From Monoglobus sp964617455 (GTDB lineage Bacteria; Bacillota; Clostridia; Monoglobales; Monoglobaceae), in NCBI GenBank assembly GCA_964617455.1, contig CAZTYF010000007.1, forward strand, positions 1-64,000: a DNA stretch of 64,000 bases, read 5' to 3'. Of the stretch, positions 42,395 through 51,476 are shown in pieces. Numbering within the stretch: the first letter of the stretch is position 1; the number at the start of each line of letters is the position of its first letter. A model generated the notes under the pieces. That model was not told the DNA's origin. It did no database searches and was given only the letters and a program-made list of their open reading frames with translations. A program made the position numbers and the translations under genes.

Positions 42395-44639
42395 GTTATC
42401 CAAGATTTTCGGATACCCCAGCAAGGATATAGTGAAAATTCTTCACGATTACGGTGTGTCCACCAAAAATCATATGAGCGTCCTGAACGAATATGAGCTC
42501 GATGTGATTTTTGAGTATCTCACCCAAAAGAACAGTGCAAAAAACTTCTCGATAATCGAAAAGAAGCCCAAAAAGGAGCCCCATCTTCGCAAAAAACAGG
42601 ACAAAGGAACGGTTCAGGAGGTTGAGCGGGACTTTTCCGAAGAGAGCGAAATCGACATGGGCAAAAAAACCCGAACGGTTGACACTCGGGTGAATAATGT
42701 TGACCTTGACAGAATAGATGACGAAAAGATTGAGGAGCTCATCCCCGAAAATGTCAAGCAGGGGGACAAGAAGCAGAAAATCAATCAAAAGAAGAAACAG
42801 CAGCAGCGTCAGCAGCACAGCACAAAGCAGAGGCGCAAGCCCGAAAATACCTTCAAAAAGGTCGAGAAGAAAAAGAAAAAACAGGAGCCGATACATGTGC
42901 TCATTCCCGGAGAAATCACCGTGGGCGAACTGGCAAGCAGAATGAAAAAATCCCCTGCCGAGATTGTCAAAAGGCTTATGATTTTGGGAATTATGGCAAC
43001 GGTGAACGAGGTTATCGACTTTGATACCGCATCCCTGATAGTTGAGGAAATGGGAGGCACCTATGAAAAAGAGATAATCCTCTCGGAAGAGGAAAAGCTT
43101 TTCGACGATTTTGAAGACACCCCGGAGCAGCTCAAACCTCGGTCTCCCGTTGTGGTTGTTATGGGTCATGTTGACCACGGAAAGACCTCTCTCCTTGACG
43201 CCATCAGACATACAAATGTGACCGAAGGGGAATACGGAGGAATCACTCAGCACATAGGTGCGTACCGAGTTCGGGTGGGGGACAAGAAGATAACCTTCCT
43301 TGACACCCCGGGCCATGAGGCCTTCACCGCCATGCGGGCCCGCGGCGCCTTGGTAACCGATATTGCGATTTTGGTGGTTGCGGCAGACGACGGAATTATG
43401 CCTCAGACGGTGGAAGCCATAAACCACGCCAAGGCCGCCAACGTCTCCATAATCGTGGCCATAAACAAAATCGACAAAGAAGGAGCCAATCCCGAACGGG
43501 TTAAGCAGGAGCTCATGGAGCACAATCTTGTGCCCGAGGAGTGGGGCGGGGATACCATATGCGTTGAAATATCCGCCAAGCAACATCAAAACATCAAGCA
43601 ACTCCTTGAGATGGTTCTCTTGGTTGCGGAAATGAAGGAGCTTAAAGCCAATCCGGACAGAAAAGCCAAGGGTACCGTTATCGAATCCCAATTGGACAAG
43701 GGCAGAGGCCCGGTGGCAACGGTGCTGGTTCAAAACGGAACCCTTCGGGTGGGAGACTTGGTTGTGGCCGGAACGGCAATGGGCAGAGTCCGCGCCATGA
43801 ACAACGACAAGGGCAAATCGGTCAAAAAAGCAGGACCCTCCATACCCGTTGAGATTTTGGGGCTTTCGGAAGTTCCGGAGGGCGGCGATGAATTCTATGT
43901 GGTAAACGACGAAAGATTGGCCCGCTCCGTTGTGGAAAACAGAAAATTCAAGGAAAGACAGGAGCGTCAAAAGACCCCCGGCACCATTTCTCTCGACAAT
44001 CTGTTTGAACAGATTGAGGCGGGCAAGACCAAGGAGCTCAACATAATCGTCAAAGCGGATGTCCAAGGCAGCGTTGAGGCGGTTAAGCAGTCTTTGGAAA
44101 GAATTTCCAACGATGAAGTCAAGGTCTCGGTTATTCACGGTGCGGTAGGTGCCATAACCGAATCCGACGTTATGCTTGCCAGCGCATCCAATGCCATCAT
44201 CGTGGGCTTCAATGTTCGTCCCACGGCGGGAGCGGGAGCGGCGGCGGAAGATGCCGATGTGGACCTGCGCATGTACCGAGTAATCTATGACGCAATAGAA
44301 GATATAGAAAAGGCCATGAAAGGCCTGCTGGAACCCACCTTCCGAGAGGAAATCACCGGACATGCGGAAATCAGAACCACCTTCAAGGTATCCGGTGTGG
44401 GCACTATCGGCGGTGCCTATGTTACCGACGGAAAAATCCGCAGGGACAGCCTTGTGCGAGTTGTCAGAGACGGCATAGTTATCCATGAAGGCGAGCTTGC
44501 TTCTCTCAGAAGATTCAAAGACGATGTTCGGGAAGTGAATGCAGGCTATGAATGCGGCCTCAGTATCAGCAATTACAACGATATCAAAGACGGCGACACC
44601 ATTGAGGCATACATAATGGCCCAAGTGGAACCGGAATAA
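42372..44639 (+). CDS. infB: Translation initiation factor IF-2
   Basis: GTPase that positions initiator tRNA. 755 residues. The N-terminal IF2_N fold (RAYELSKIFGYPSKDIVKIL) is followed by a long Lys/Gln-rich disordered linker (~70-170), a second IF2_N (GEITVGELASRMKKSPAEIVKRL), the G domain with G1 GHVDHGKTS, G3 DTPGH, G4 NKID and G5 ISAK, then domains II, III and C2. The start overlaps rplGA, with AGAAAGGG about ten bases upstream. A 749-codon antisense frame across it is only a codon-bias shadow. Confidence 0.97.
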   Translation: MEKIRAYELSKIFGYPSKDIVKILHDYGVSTKNHMSVLNEYELDVIFEYLTQKNSAKNFSIIEKKPKKEPHLRKKQDKGTVQEVERDFSEESEIDMGKKTRTVDTRVNNVDLDRIDDEKIEELIPENVKQGDKKQKINQKKKQQQRQQHSTKQRRKPENTFKKVEKKKKKQEPIHVLIPGEITVGELASRMKKSPAEIVKRLMILGIMATVNEVIDFDTASLIVEEMGGTYEKEIILSEEEKLFDDFEDTPEQLKPRSPVVVVMGHVDHGKTSLLDAIRHTNVTEGEYGGITQHIGAYRVRVGDKKITFLDTPGHEAFTAMRARGALVTDIAILVVAADDGIMPQTVEAINHAKAANVSIIVAINKIDKEGANPERVKQELMEHNLVPEEWGGDTICVEISAKQHQNIKQLLEMVLLVAEMKELKANPDRKAKGTVIESQLDKGRGPVATVLVQNGTLRVGDLVVAGTAMGRVRAMNNDKGKSVKKAGPSIPVEILGLSEVPEGGDEFYVVNDERLARSVVENRKFKERQERQKTPGTISLDNLFEQIEAGKTKELNIIVKADVQGSVEAVKQSLERISNDEVKVSVIHGAVGAITESDVMLASASNAIIVGFNVRPTAGAGAAAEDADVDLRMYRVIYDAIEDIEKAMKGLLEPTFREEITGHAEIRTTFKVSGVGTIGGAYVTDGKIRRDSLVRVVRDGIVIHEGELASLRRFKDDVREVNAGYECGLSISNYNDIKDGDTIEAYIMAQVEPE

Positions 44640-44694
44640 ACTCATGAGCCGAACAATCAGAAAAGCCGGACAGCCCGGCTCGGAGGAGATACTT

Positions 44695-45033
44695 ATGGCA
44701 AGTTACAGCAGAATCGACAGGGTAGCCGAGGAGATTAAGAGGGAGCTTTCGGCGATAATTCGGGAACTTAAAGACCCTCGAATCCCGGATATGCTTTCGG
44801 TTGTATCGGTGCGGGTAACCAAAGATTTGAAATACGCAAAGGCCGGAATCAGTGTTATGGGCGATGAAAAGGTCAAAAAGGATGCTTTCGATGCTCTCAA
44901 AAGTGCCGGCGGCTTTATCAGAAAGGAAATAAGCCGACGGGTGAAACTCAGACAAACTCCCGAGTTCACTTTTGTGGAAGACAACAGCATAGCCTATGGT
45001 GCCCATATCAGCGAGCTGCTGAAAAATCTGTAA
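44695..45033 (+). CDS. rbfA: Ribosome-binding factor A
   Basis: 112 residues, KH-fold 30S maturation factor: IDRVAEEIKRELSAIIRELKDPRI, LSVVSVRVTKDLKYAKAGIS and IRKEISRRVKLRQTPEFTFVEDNSI. The ATG at 44695 is chosen because GGAGGAG lies seven bases upstream; the in-frame ATG at 44644 would add 17 atypical residues. Confidence 0.95.
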   Translation: MASYSRIDRVAEEIKRELSAIIRELKDPRIPDMLSVVSVRVTKDLKYAKAGISVMGDEKVKKDAFDALKSAGGFIRKEISRRVKLRQTPEFTFVEDNSIAYGAHISELLKNL

Positions 45034-45054
45034 TCCGATGCGAGGTACAATCCA

Positions 45055-46011
45055 ATGTTTGAACAAATTATACGGATTTTAAGAAGTTCAGCCCGGGTCG
45101 GGCTGTTTGTCCACACTCACCCCGACGGCGATGCAATGGGCAGCGCATATGCCCTAAGCCTTGCCCTTAGCAATATGGGGAAAAGGAGCCGTGTGTTTTT
45201 GCCTCCCTCGCCGGACGTGCAGGCAAGGTCCCTGGTTGTGACCTGCGACGATGACGGTTTGGAAATCTCGGACTGTGACCTTTTGGTGGCATTGGACTGC
45301 GCCGATTCCCAACGATTGGGCAGTTTCGGAAAAGCTTTTTTGGCCCATCCCAACACCATAGCCATTGACCACCACGTCACCCACAAACCCTTTGCCCGAA
45401 GCGCCACGGTGTTTACGGAAATATCCTCAACCTGCGAACTGATATACATGCTTCTGCGGGATATGAGCGAGGAAGTCACAAGGGATATCGCGTCAAACCT
45501 CTACATAGGCCTTGCCACCGATACGGGGCACTTCAAATATGCCAGTGTAACCGGTGATACTCTCAGAGTTGTGGCAGACCTTATCGACACGGGCATAGAT
45601 TTTTCCCATATGGCAAGAGTGCTGTTCACCACCAAATCCGTGAATTACTACAGCCTTTTGAGAACGGTTATCGACAAAATACAAATACTCTGCGACGGAC
45701 GGGTCGCGGTGGTTTATATCACCGATGAAGATCTGAAAAAGGCAGGAATAACCGAGGCGGAGACCAACGCCATCGTCACCATCCCCGGCAGCATTGAGGG
45801 CGTCGAGGTGGGCGTATACATCAGACGGCGGGAGGACGGAGAATACAAGATCAGCCTCCGCTCCAACGATTATGTGGATGTGGCGGCATTGGCATCCCTC
45901 TTCGGAGGCGGCGGTCATATCCGCGCCAGCGGCTACAGCGTGTACAACAAAAGCGCGGATAAGATTATAGAGGAACTCTCAAAGGAGCTTGACAAAATAT
46001 GGCCCGACTGA
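45055..46011 (+). CDS. nrnA: DHH/DHHA1 bifunctional oligoribonuclease/pAp phosphatase NrnA
   Basis: Degrades nanoRNA and dephosphorylates pAp. 318 residues. DHH motifs: FVHTHPDGDAMGSAYAL (I), LVALDCADSQRLG (II), IAIDHHVTHKPFA (III) and GLATDTGHFKY (IV), with the C-terminal DHHA1 FGGGGHIRASGYSV. It overlaps truB by 13 bases. Some NrnA homologues also act on linear dinucleotides from c-di-nucleotide turnover, of possible relevance to the c-di-GMP riboswitches in this window (inference). Confidence 0.93.
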   Translation: MFEQIIRILRSSARVGLFVHTHPDGDAMGSAYALSLALSNMGKRSRVFLPPSPDVQARSLVVTCDDDGLEISDCDLLVALDCADSQRLGSFGKAFLAHPNTIAIDHHVTHKPFARSATVFTEISSTCELIYMLLRDMSEEVTRDIASNLYIGLATDTGHFKYASVTGDTLRVVADLIDTGIDFSHMARVLFTTKSVNYYSLLRTVIDKIQILCDGRVAVVYITDEDLKKAGITEAETNAIVTIPGSIEGVEVGVYIRRREDGEYKISLRSNDYVDVAALASLFGGGGHIRASGYSVYNKSADKIIEELSKELDKIWPD

Positions 46012-46961
46012 GCGGAATTGTAAATGTCTACAAGCCTGCGGGAATGACCTCCCACGATGTTGTGAACATCCTCAGAAAAATCCTGGATATGAAAAAAATC
46101 GGCCACACGGGCACCTTGGACCCGGATGCGGAGGGAGTTTTGCCCATATGTGTGGGCAGCGCCACCAAGGCGGCGGATATGCTCACGGCATCCCAAAAGG
46201 AATATTTGGCAAGGGTCATTTTGGGCAGTGCCACCGACACCCAGGACTCATCGGGCAAAGTCATAAAAACCGCCGATATGAGCAAATTTATTTTAAGCGA
46301 GGATGACATAAAGGCGGCGGCGGAAGCTTTTGTGGGCAAGTCGGAACAGATTCCGCCCATGTATTCGGCCGTGAAGGTGGGAGGAAAAAAACTCTATGAG
46401 TTGGCCCGACGGGGAGTGGAAATCGAAAGAAAGCCCCGCCCCATTTGGATTTACGGCATCGAAATCTCGGATTGCGAACCCAAAGAGGGGGGAGTTAAAG
46501 AATTTTCCATGGCCGTTAAATGCTCAAAGGGCACCTATATCAGAACTCTTTGCAACGACCTTGGGGAAAAACTCGGCTGCTACGGACATATGTCCTGCCT
46601 TGTGCGAACCCGCAGCGGCAGATTTACATCGGAGCAAAGCCACACCCCGGAGGAAATTGCCCGAATGGCAAGCCGGGGAGATATGTCATTTTTGACTCCC
46701 ACGGACAAAATTTTCGAAGAATACGAGCCTCTCGTCTTAGATGAAAGAGAGGCGGAGATGGTGAGAAACGGAGTCCGTATCCGAGCCCCCCGAAATGCCA
46801 AAGAGGGCGAAATATATCGAATATATGACAGCAGCCAAAACTTTCTGACCCTGTCCAAAGCCGAAGGCCAAAGGCTCACAATCTTAAAGACCTTTTTTGA
46901 GCAGAGGGCGGAGGACAACCGAAAACACGTCGGACAGAATTTGAACGGAGAAACTTTTTAA
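45999..46961 (+). CDS. truB: tRNA pseudouridine(55) synthase TruB
   Basis: Makes pseudouridine 55 in the T-loop. 320 residues. GIVNVYKPAGMTSHDVVN is followed by the catalytic aspartate in HTGTLDPDAEGVLPICVG, then QIPPMYSAVKVGGKKLYELAR, SKGTYIRTLCNDLG, and a C-terminal PUA-like part. The start is within the end of nrnA, and its stop shares bases with the ribF start. Confidence 0.96.
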   Translation: MARLSGIVNVYKPAGMTSHDVVNILRKILDMKKIGHTGTLDPDAEGVLPICVGSATKAADMLTASQKEYLARVILGSATDTQDSSGKVIKTADMSKFILSEDDIKAAAEAFVGKSEQIPPMYSAVKVGGKKLYELARRGVEIERKPRPIWIYGIEISDCEPKEGGVKEFSMAVKCSKGTYIRTLCNDLGEKLGCYGHMSCLVRTRSGRFTSEQSHTPEEIARMASRGDMSFLTPTDKIFEEYEPLVLDEREAEMVRNGVRIRAPRNAKEGEIYRIYDSSQNFLTLSKAEGQRLTILKTFFEQRAEDNRKHVGQNLNGETF

Positions 46962-47902
46962 TGGAATATTATGCTCAGGACGAATGGTTCAACCGCCATG
47001 ACTTGGACAATTTAAAATTAAAAAACACCGCAGTGGCTCTTGGGGTGTTTGATGCCATGCATTTGGGGCATTTGGAAATCGTGGATACCGTGGTTCGTTA
47101 TGCCAAAGAGCACAATTTGAAATCGGCGGTCTATATGTTTCGCAACATTCCGAAAGGTGTGATAACCGATACGGATATTAAAAATGTGAACCTGTTCAAA
47201 AAGCGGCTCAGAATTCTCTATGACAGAGGTGTGGATATCGCCATTGCGGAACGGTTTACCAAAGAATATATGAAGATACCCTACACCGAGTTTGTGGAGA
47301 AATATCTTGTGGAAAAATTCGACGCCAAATTTGTGTGCGCCGGGTTTAACTATCACTATGGATACAAAGGAAAAGGAAATACCGAAAACCTAAAGGAGCT
47401 CTGCGAAAAGCACGGCATCAAAGTTCATATAGCGGAATGCAAAAGCCTTGATTGCCCCGTGTCCAGCACCCTGATTCGCCAATTGATTGCATCCGGAGAA
47501 ATGGAAGAAGTTGCAACCTATTTGGGAAGGTATTTTTCGGTCACCCGACGGGTGGAGCGCGGAGTGGGCTTGGGACACCGCATCGGTTTTCCGACGGCGA
47601 ATATTCGGCTGCCTGATTTTCATGTTGTGCCCAAATTCGGAGTCTACATCACCTGTGCCAAGGTTGACGGAAAGTGGCACCGGGCCGTGACCAACATAGG
47701 CGGAAAACCCACGGTGGGAAATGAGGAGCCCGGCATCGAAACCTATATTTTCGACCACCAGGGGGAACTCTACGGCAAAGAGATAGAAATCGAATTCCGC
47801 AAATATCTGAGGCCCATTATCAAATTTGACAGTGTGGAAGACCTGAAAGCCCAGCTTGAGCGGGACAAAGAGGCGGCCCTTGAATATTTCGAAGCCGAAT
47901 AA
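46961..47902 (+). CDS. ribF: Bifunctional riboflavin kinase/FAD synthetase
   Basis: Makes FMN then FAD. 313 residues. The N-terminal FAD synthetase has the HxGH-like ALGVFDAMHLGHLEIV and SSTLIRQLI; the C-terminal kinase has GLGHRIGFPTANI and TNIGGKPTVGN. The first motif reads FDAMHLGH rather than the usual FDGVHLGH, a mild variation. Last gene of the operon, followed by a terminator; rpsO, often next, is absent. Confidence 0.94.
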   Translation: MEYYAQDEWFNRHDLDNLKLKNTAVALGVFDAMHLGHLEIVDTVVRYAKEHNLKSAVYMFRNIPKGVITDTDIKNVNLFKKRLRILYDRGVDIAIAERFTKEYMKIPYTEFVEKYLVEKFDAKFVCAGFNYHYGYKGKGNTENLKELCEKHGIKVHIAECKSLDCPVSSTLIRQLIASGEMEEVATYLGRYFSVTRRVERGVGLGHRIGFPTANIRLPDFHVVPKFGVYITCAKVDGKWHRAVTNIGGKPTVGNEEPGIETYIFDHQGELYGKEIEIEFRKYLRPIIKFDSVEDLKAQLERDKEAALEYFEAE

Positions 47903-47925
47903 ATCGACAATCAAGAACGGATATA

Positions 47926-47952
47926 GGCGGCAATTTGCCGCTTTTTCTTTTT
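47926..47952 (+). terminator. Terminator of the rimP-ribF operon
   Basis: GCGGCAATTTGCCGC is a perfect palindrome forming a hairpin, followed by TTTTTCTTTTT. Confidence 0.88.
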
Positions 47953-48027
47953 AGTCAAAGATACAGACTTCGGCTCAAACCGAATTGTAATCAATACCCG
48001 CCAATGGCCGAAAAAAGGTGAAAGTTT

Positions 48028-49794
48028 TTATATGGCATATTTTTGTTTGTATATTTCATAATCCCTGCGGTAGTCCTCGGGCATTTCCCGATGCAGGCGG
48101 CGGAGATATTCGTGCCTGTCTATGGATTTGTCGCCGTTGGCCTGGAGTATGGCAATTCCTATGTTGGAGCATTGATCGGAGATTCTCTCGGCATTGCCGG
48201 TGATTTCCAAAAGCATAACCCCCGCTTCCACCGAGCACTCCCGTGCCTTGAGGCGGGCCATATGGGCATCTTCAAGCTGCTCCCGTATTTCATCGACCAC
48301 TTCCTCAAGAGGCTCGATTTTGATTGCCAAATTTTTGTCGTTTTCGGAAAAAGCCTCATAAGTCAAGGCAACAATGTCATCTATAGCAGTGAACAAAACG
48401 CCCAAACCATGGAGGGCTTCCTCGGAAAAACCCAAGTTCCTCTCTCTCAAATCCTCGCAAATTTCCCGAATGTTGTCGCAATAGTCTCCTATGCGCTCTA
48501 TGTTTGACACCAGGTGATAGTATATGGTTGACCGCTCGTTGTCAGCCTCGGACAGGTTTTCGTCGGAAATCTTGGTAAGATAAGAACTTATTCTGATCTC
48601 ATACTCATCCAAGAGATTTTCGTTTTCCGTCATAACTTTTGAAGTTTTTTCGGCATCCTCTCCCTCTATCATTTTGGCGGCAAGCTCCACATTGGTTTTG
48701 GCCACTTTGAACATTTTGGAAAGGACAATGTGCACCCGGCCTACGGCAACATAGGGGGTTTTCAGGAAACGCTCATCAAGCTGTGAGAACGGGTTTTCTC
48801 CGGTCTTTTCCTTGCTGTCCCGAATGGTCTTTTCCGCAAGCCATACCAAACCCTTTGAAAAGGGAATCAGGATAATCGTGGATACCACATTGAACACGGA
48901 GTGGAACAGGGATATATCGGAGGCGGATACCGGAGCGTCCCAGAAGGGGAGACCGATTGTGAACTGTATGAGATATATGGCAGATAGGAATATGATTGTT
49001 CCGATGATATTGAAATATAAATGAATCATAGCAGCCCGCTTTGCGTTTTTGCCGGCACCTACGGAAGAGAGGAGTGCCGTGACACAGGTTCCTATGTTTT
49101 GACCCATAATGATAGGGAACGCCGAGGCAAACACCACCGTTGTTCCGCTCGCCACCGCCTGGAGCATACCGACGGAGGCAGCGCTGGACTGGATGATCCC
49201 GGTGATTCCGGCTCCCATCAAAAGACCCACAAAGGGATTGGTTTGGGTGGCAAATATGTTTTTGAGAGTGGGGACTTGGTCAAACACCACTTCCATAGAG
49301 TCGGTCATAAACTCCATTCCGATGAATATCAGGCCGAGGCCCACAAAAATTTCGCCTATGTTTTTTATGTTCTTCTTTGTGAAAAACAACAATGTGACGG
49401 CTCCGAAAATAATAAACAACGGAGCCAAAGTTGAGGGCTTGAGCATTGCAAGATACCATACATCTCCGGGTAAATCATTTAGGCTCAAAATCCATGCGGT
49501 GATGGTGGTTCCGATATTGGCGCCCATTATAATTCCCACGGCCTGGGTGAGGGTCAGAACCCCCGCATTCACAAATCCAACCACCATAACCGTGGTGGCG
49601 GAGGATGACTGGGTGAGGGCGGCAACAATCGCTCCCAAAGCGACGGACTTGAAAATGTTGCCGGTGACTTTTTCCATTATCCTGCGAAGCTTTGAACCTG
49701 CGGCCCTTTCCAAAGATGAACTCATGGAATTCATACCGACCAGGAACATACCAAGGCCGCCAAACAGTGAAATAATCTGCAATGCGATATCCAT
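48028..49794 (-). CDS. Na/Pi cotransporter family protein with PhoU domains
   Basis: 588 residues. The membrane half (~1-320) has two inverted repeats with the QSSSATT (~residue 65) and QSSAAS (~residue 200) motifs typical of NptA/YjbB-type Na/phosphate transporters, plus GANIGTT and GQNIGTC. The C-terminal ~230 residues are two PhoU-like helical bundles (SNIERIGDYCDNIREI, GNAERISDQCSNIG). It likely moves phosphate and senses its level. ATG 49794 is chosen for GGAGGAATCC upstream rather than the longer in-frame start. No gene lies in the 102 bases before the next minus-strand block except a terminator. Confidence 0.9.
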   Translation of the reverse strand: MDIALQIISLFGGLGMFLVGMNSMSSSLERAAGSKLRRIMEKVTGNIFKSVALGAIVAALTQSSSATTVMVVGFVNAGVLTLTQAVGIIMGANIGTTITAWILSLNDLPGDVWYLAMLKPSTLAPLFIIFGAVTLLFFTKKNIKNIGEIFVGLGLIFIGMEFMTDSMEVVFDQVPTLKNIFATQTNPFVGLLMGAGITGIIQSSAASVGMLQAVASGTTVVFASAFPIIMGQNIGTCVTALLSSVGAGKNAKRAAMIHLYFNIIGTIIFLSAIYLIQFTIGLPFWDAPVSASDISLFHSVFNVVSTIILIPFSKGLVWLAEKTIRDSKEKTGENPFSQLDERFLKTPYVAVGRVHIVLSKMFKVAKTNVELAAKMIEGEDAEKTSKVMTENENLLDEYEIRISSYLTKISDENLSEADNERSTIYYHLVSNIERIGDYCDNIREICEDLRERNLGFSEEALHGLGVLFTAIDDIVALTYEAFSENDKNLAIKIEPLEEVVDEIREQLEDAHMARLKARECSVEAGVMLLEITGNAERISDQCSNIGIAILQANGDKSIDRHEYLRRLHREMPEDYRRDYEIYKQKYAI

Positions 49795-49968
49795 AAGGAT
49801 TCCTCCATGATGATTTTTTCCCAACTTTCACCAAATACAATATAACATGAAAATTTGTAAAATACAATAGATAATATCACAAAACAAGCAGTCTTTAATC
49901 TCTTAAATTTTGTGAAATTTTCACAAAGTCGGGACGGGCCTTGTTATGGCACACTTAAAATGTGCATT

Positions 49969-50008
49969 TAAAAAAGCGAGGGCTCAATCTCTTTGAGCTC
50001 CTCGCTTC
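49969..50008 (-). terminator. Terminator of the SLH-transglutaminase gene
   Basis: A long stem (AAGCGAGG-GCTCAA arms with one bulge) runs from 49974 to 50007 and is followed on the minus strand by TTTTTTAAA. Confidence 0.82.
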
Positions 50009-50038
50009 GGCGGTGATTTACATTACGATTTATATAAT

Positions 50039-51445
50039 TCATATATAGAGGATTTCCATGGTGACACCCAACATATCTCCCGGGACCTCTCCGACTCTCC
50101 AGCCAAGCTCCGTGGTCTCGATGTAGTAATAATTCGCTCCGCCATAGGTCAGGTTTCCTCTTCCGGAAGTCTTGAGGCCCACCGCCATATGGTCATCGCT
50201 CACCAAAAGCACCGTCTCATATCCCAAAAGCTTCAGGAGCTTTCCGAGCAGGGCGGCTTTATCTTCGCAGTCACCGGTATGGTCGAACAGTGTTTCGATG
50301 GGGTATTTGGGGTATTCGGAAACCTTCTTTTCGTCAATATCGTTAACATATGGTATGGACTGGACAAAAGCGGACACAAAGGCGGCCAAGTCATAGTCGG
50401 AAGTGTATCCGTAGCTCTCGCCCAAGCTTTTCAGAGAATCGGCAAGGGCAGTGAGTCCGGTCACATCCGCATCGTCGGTGGCGTATGCCGCATAGTCATA
50501 TACCCGAGGCTTTCTGTTGAAGTAGTTATAGTCATAATGGGAAATTTGAATATCCATGGAATATTCAAAGTCGCTGCCCGGGCATTTCCAGGTATAGTGC
50601 AAAAATTTCACCGGTATATTGGGATTGAGGGAAAACCGAACTCTAAGGTCGGTATTTATGATTCTTGAAACCATTGCCGCAACCTCGCTCCGTGCTATGG
50701 GAGAATAGGGATAGAATGTGCCGTATTCATCGTTGCCCGTCACAACCCCCGACTCAAAGAGAGCCAAAATTTCCCTATAATAGGGTCCGTCGGCGCTCAC
50801 ATCGGGTATGGGACCGATGTCGTTTATTTTGTTATAACAGTCGGGAAGGGCTCTATACAACAAAAACGCCGATTCCTCCCGGGTGACGGTTTCGAAATAT
50901 CTTCCTCCGAAGGTATTTTCCGAAATTATTCCCTGGCCGACTGCATAGGCCAGGTAGGGCAAAAACCAACCCGATTCCTCATCTCCCGCCATTTGGGCTT
51001 CCGTGCTCTCCCTGCGGAAAAACCTCTTTGTTTTGGCCCCGGATTTAACCTTTTCGTCCAATACAAATTCTCCGTCGCCGTTGACGGGATAGGAATAAAT
51101 TCCCTCTGCCGCAGACAACCCCGAAATGCCGGAGACGTCACCTATGGTATTTCCGTAGTGGGCGGCATTGAGGCGGGCGGCAACGGTGATTGCCTCCGCC
51201 ACCGTCAGATTTCCGTTGGGAGAAAAGACGCCCCGGGAAGTGCCCGTCATGATACCGTACTCATAAGCAAAGGCCACATAGTTCCCGTACCAGTCTTCGG
51301 AGTTGACATCGGAGTACACACTGTTGTCATAGATATTTGTTTGACCGAATCCTCCCAAGATTTCGGCGTAGACCCCGCCCCATGTTGCGGCAAGGAGTGC
51401 CGCCGCCAAAAGGGCAGAGATGATTTTGATTGTTTTGTTTTTCAT
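50039..51445 (-). CDS. Cell-wall anchored SLH protein with transglutaminase-like domain
   Basis: 468 residues. Signal peptide 1-27 (IIKIISALLAAALLAA-like core), SLH domains at ~44-95, ~155-200 and ~215-264 for binding to wall polymer, then a transglutaminase-like domain. The likely nucleophile is Cys393 in TGDCEDKAALL, with His419 in SDDHMAVG and an acidic partner in YYIETTE (~444). This fold covers peptidases and amide cross-linkers; which applies cannot be told. It follows the CorC/HlyC-like gene by 31 bases with GGGTGA upstream, so is probably its operon partner. A second secreted transglutaminase-like protein lies at 53611. Confidence 0.85.
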   Translation of the reverse strand: MKNKTIKIISALLAAALLAATWGGVYAEILGGFGQTNIYDNSVYSDVNSEDWYGNYVAFAYEYGIMTGTSRGVFSPNGNLTVAEAITVAARLNAAHYGNTIGDVSGISGLSAAEGIYSYPVNGDGEFVLDEKVKSGAKTKRFFRRESTEAQMAGDEESGWFLPYLAYAVGQGIISENTFGGRYFETVTREESAFLLYRALPDCYNKINDIGPIPDVSADGPYYREILALFESGVVTGNDEYGTFYPYSPIARSEVAAMVSRIINTDLRVRFSLNPNIPVKFLHYTWKCPGSDFEYSMDIQISHYDYNYFNRKPRVYDYAAYATDDADVTGLTALADSLKSLGESYGYTSDYDLAAFVSAFVQSIPYVNDIDEKKVSEYPKYPIETLFDHTGDCEDKAALLGKLLKLLGYETVLLVSDDHMAVGLKTSGRGNLTYGGANYYYIETTELGWRVGEVPGDMLGVTMEILYI

Positions 51446-51476
51446 ATTTCGTCACCCAAATATTGTACCGCTGTTT

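Noticed and set aside
42396..44645. 749-codon open frame antisense to infB
   Set aside because: It mirrors infB codon by codon, lacks a ribosome site, and infB is unmistakable. Such antisense frames are a codon-usage effect here.
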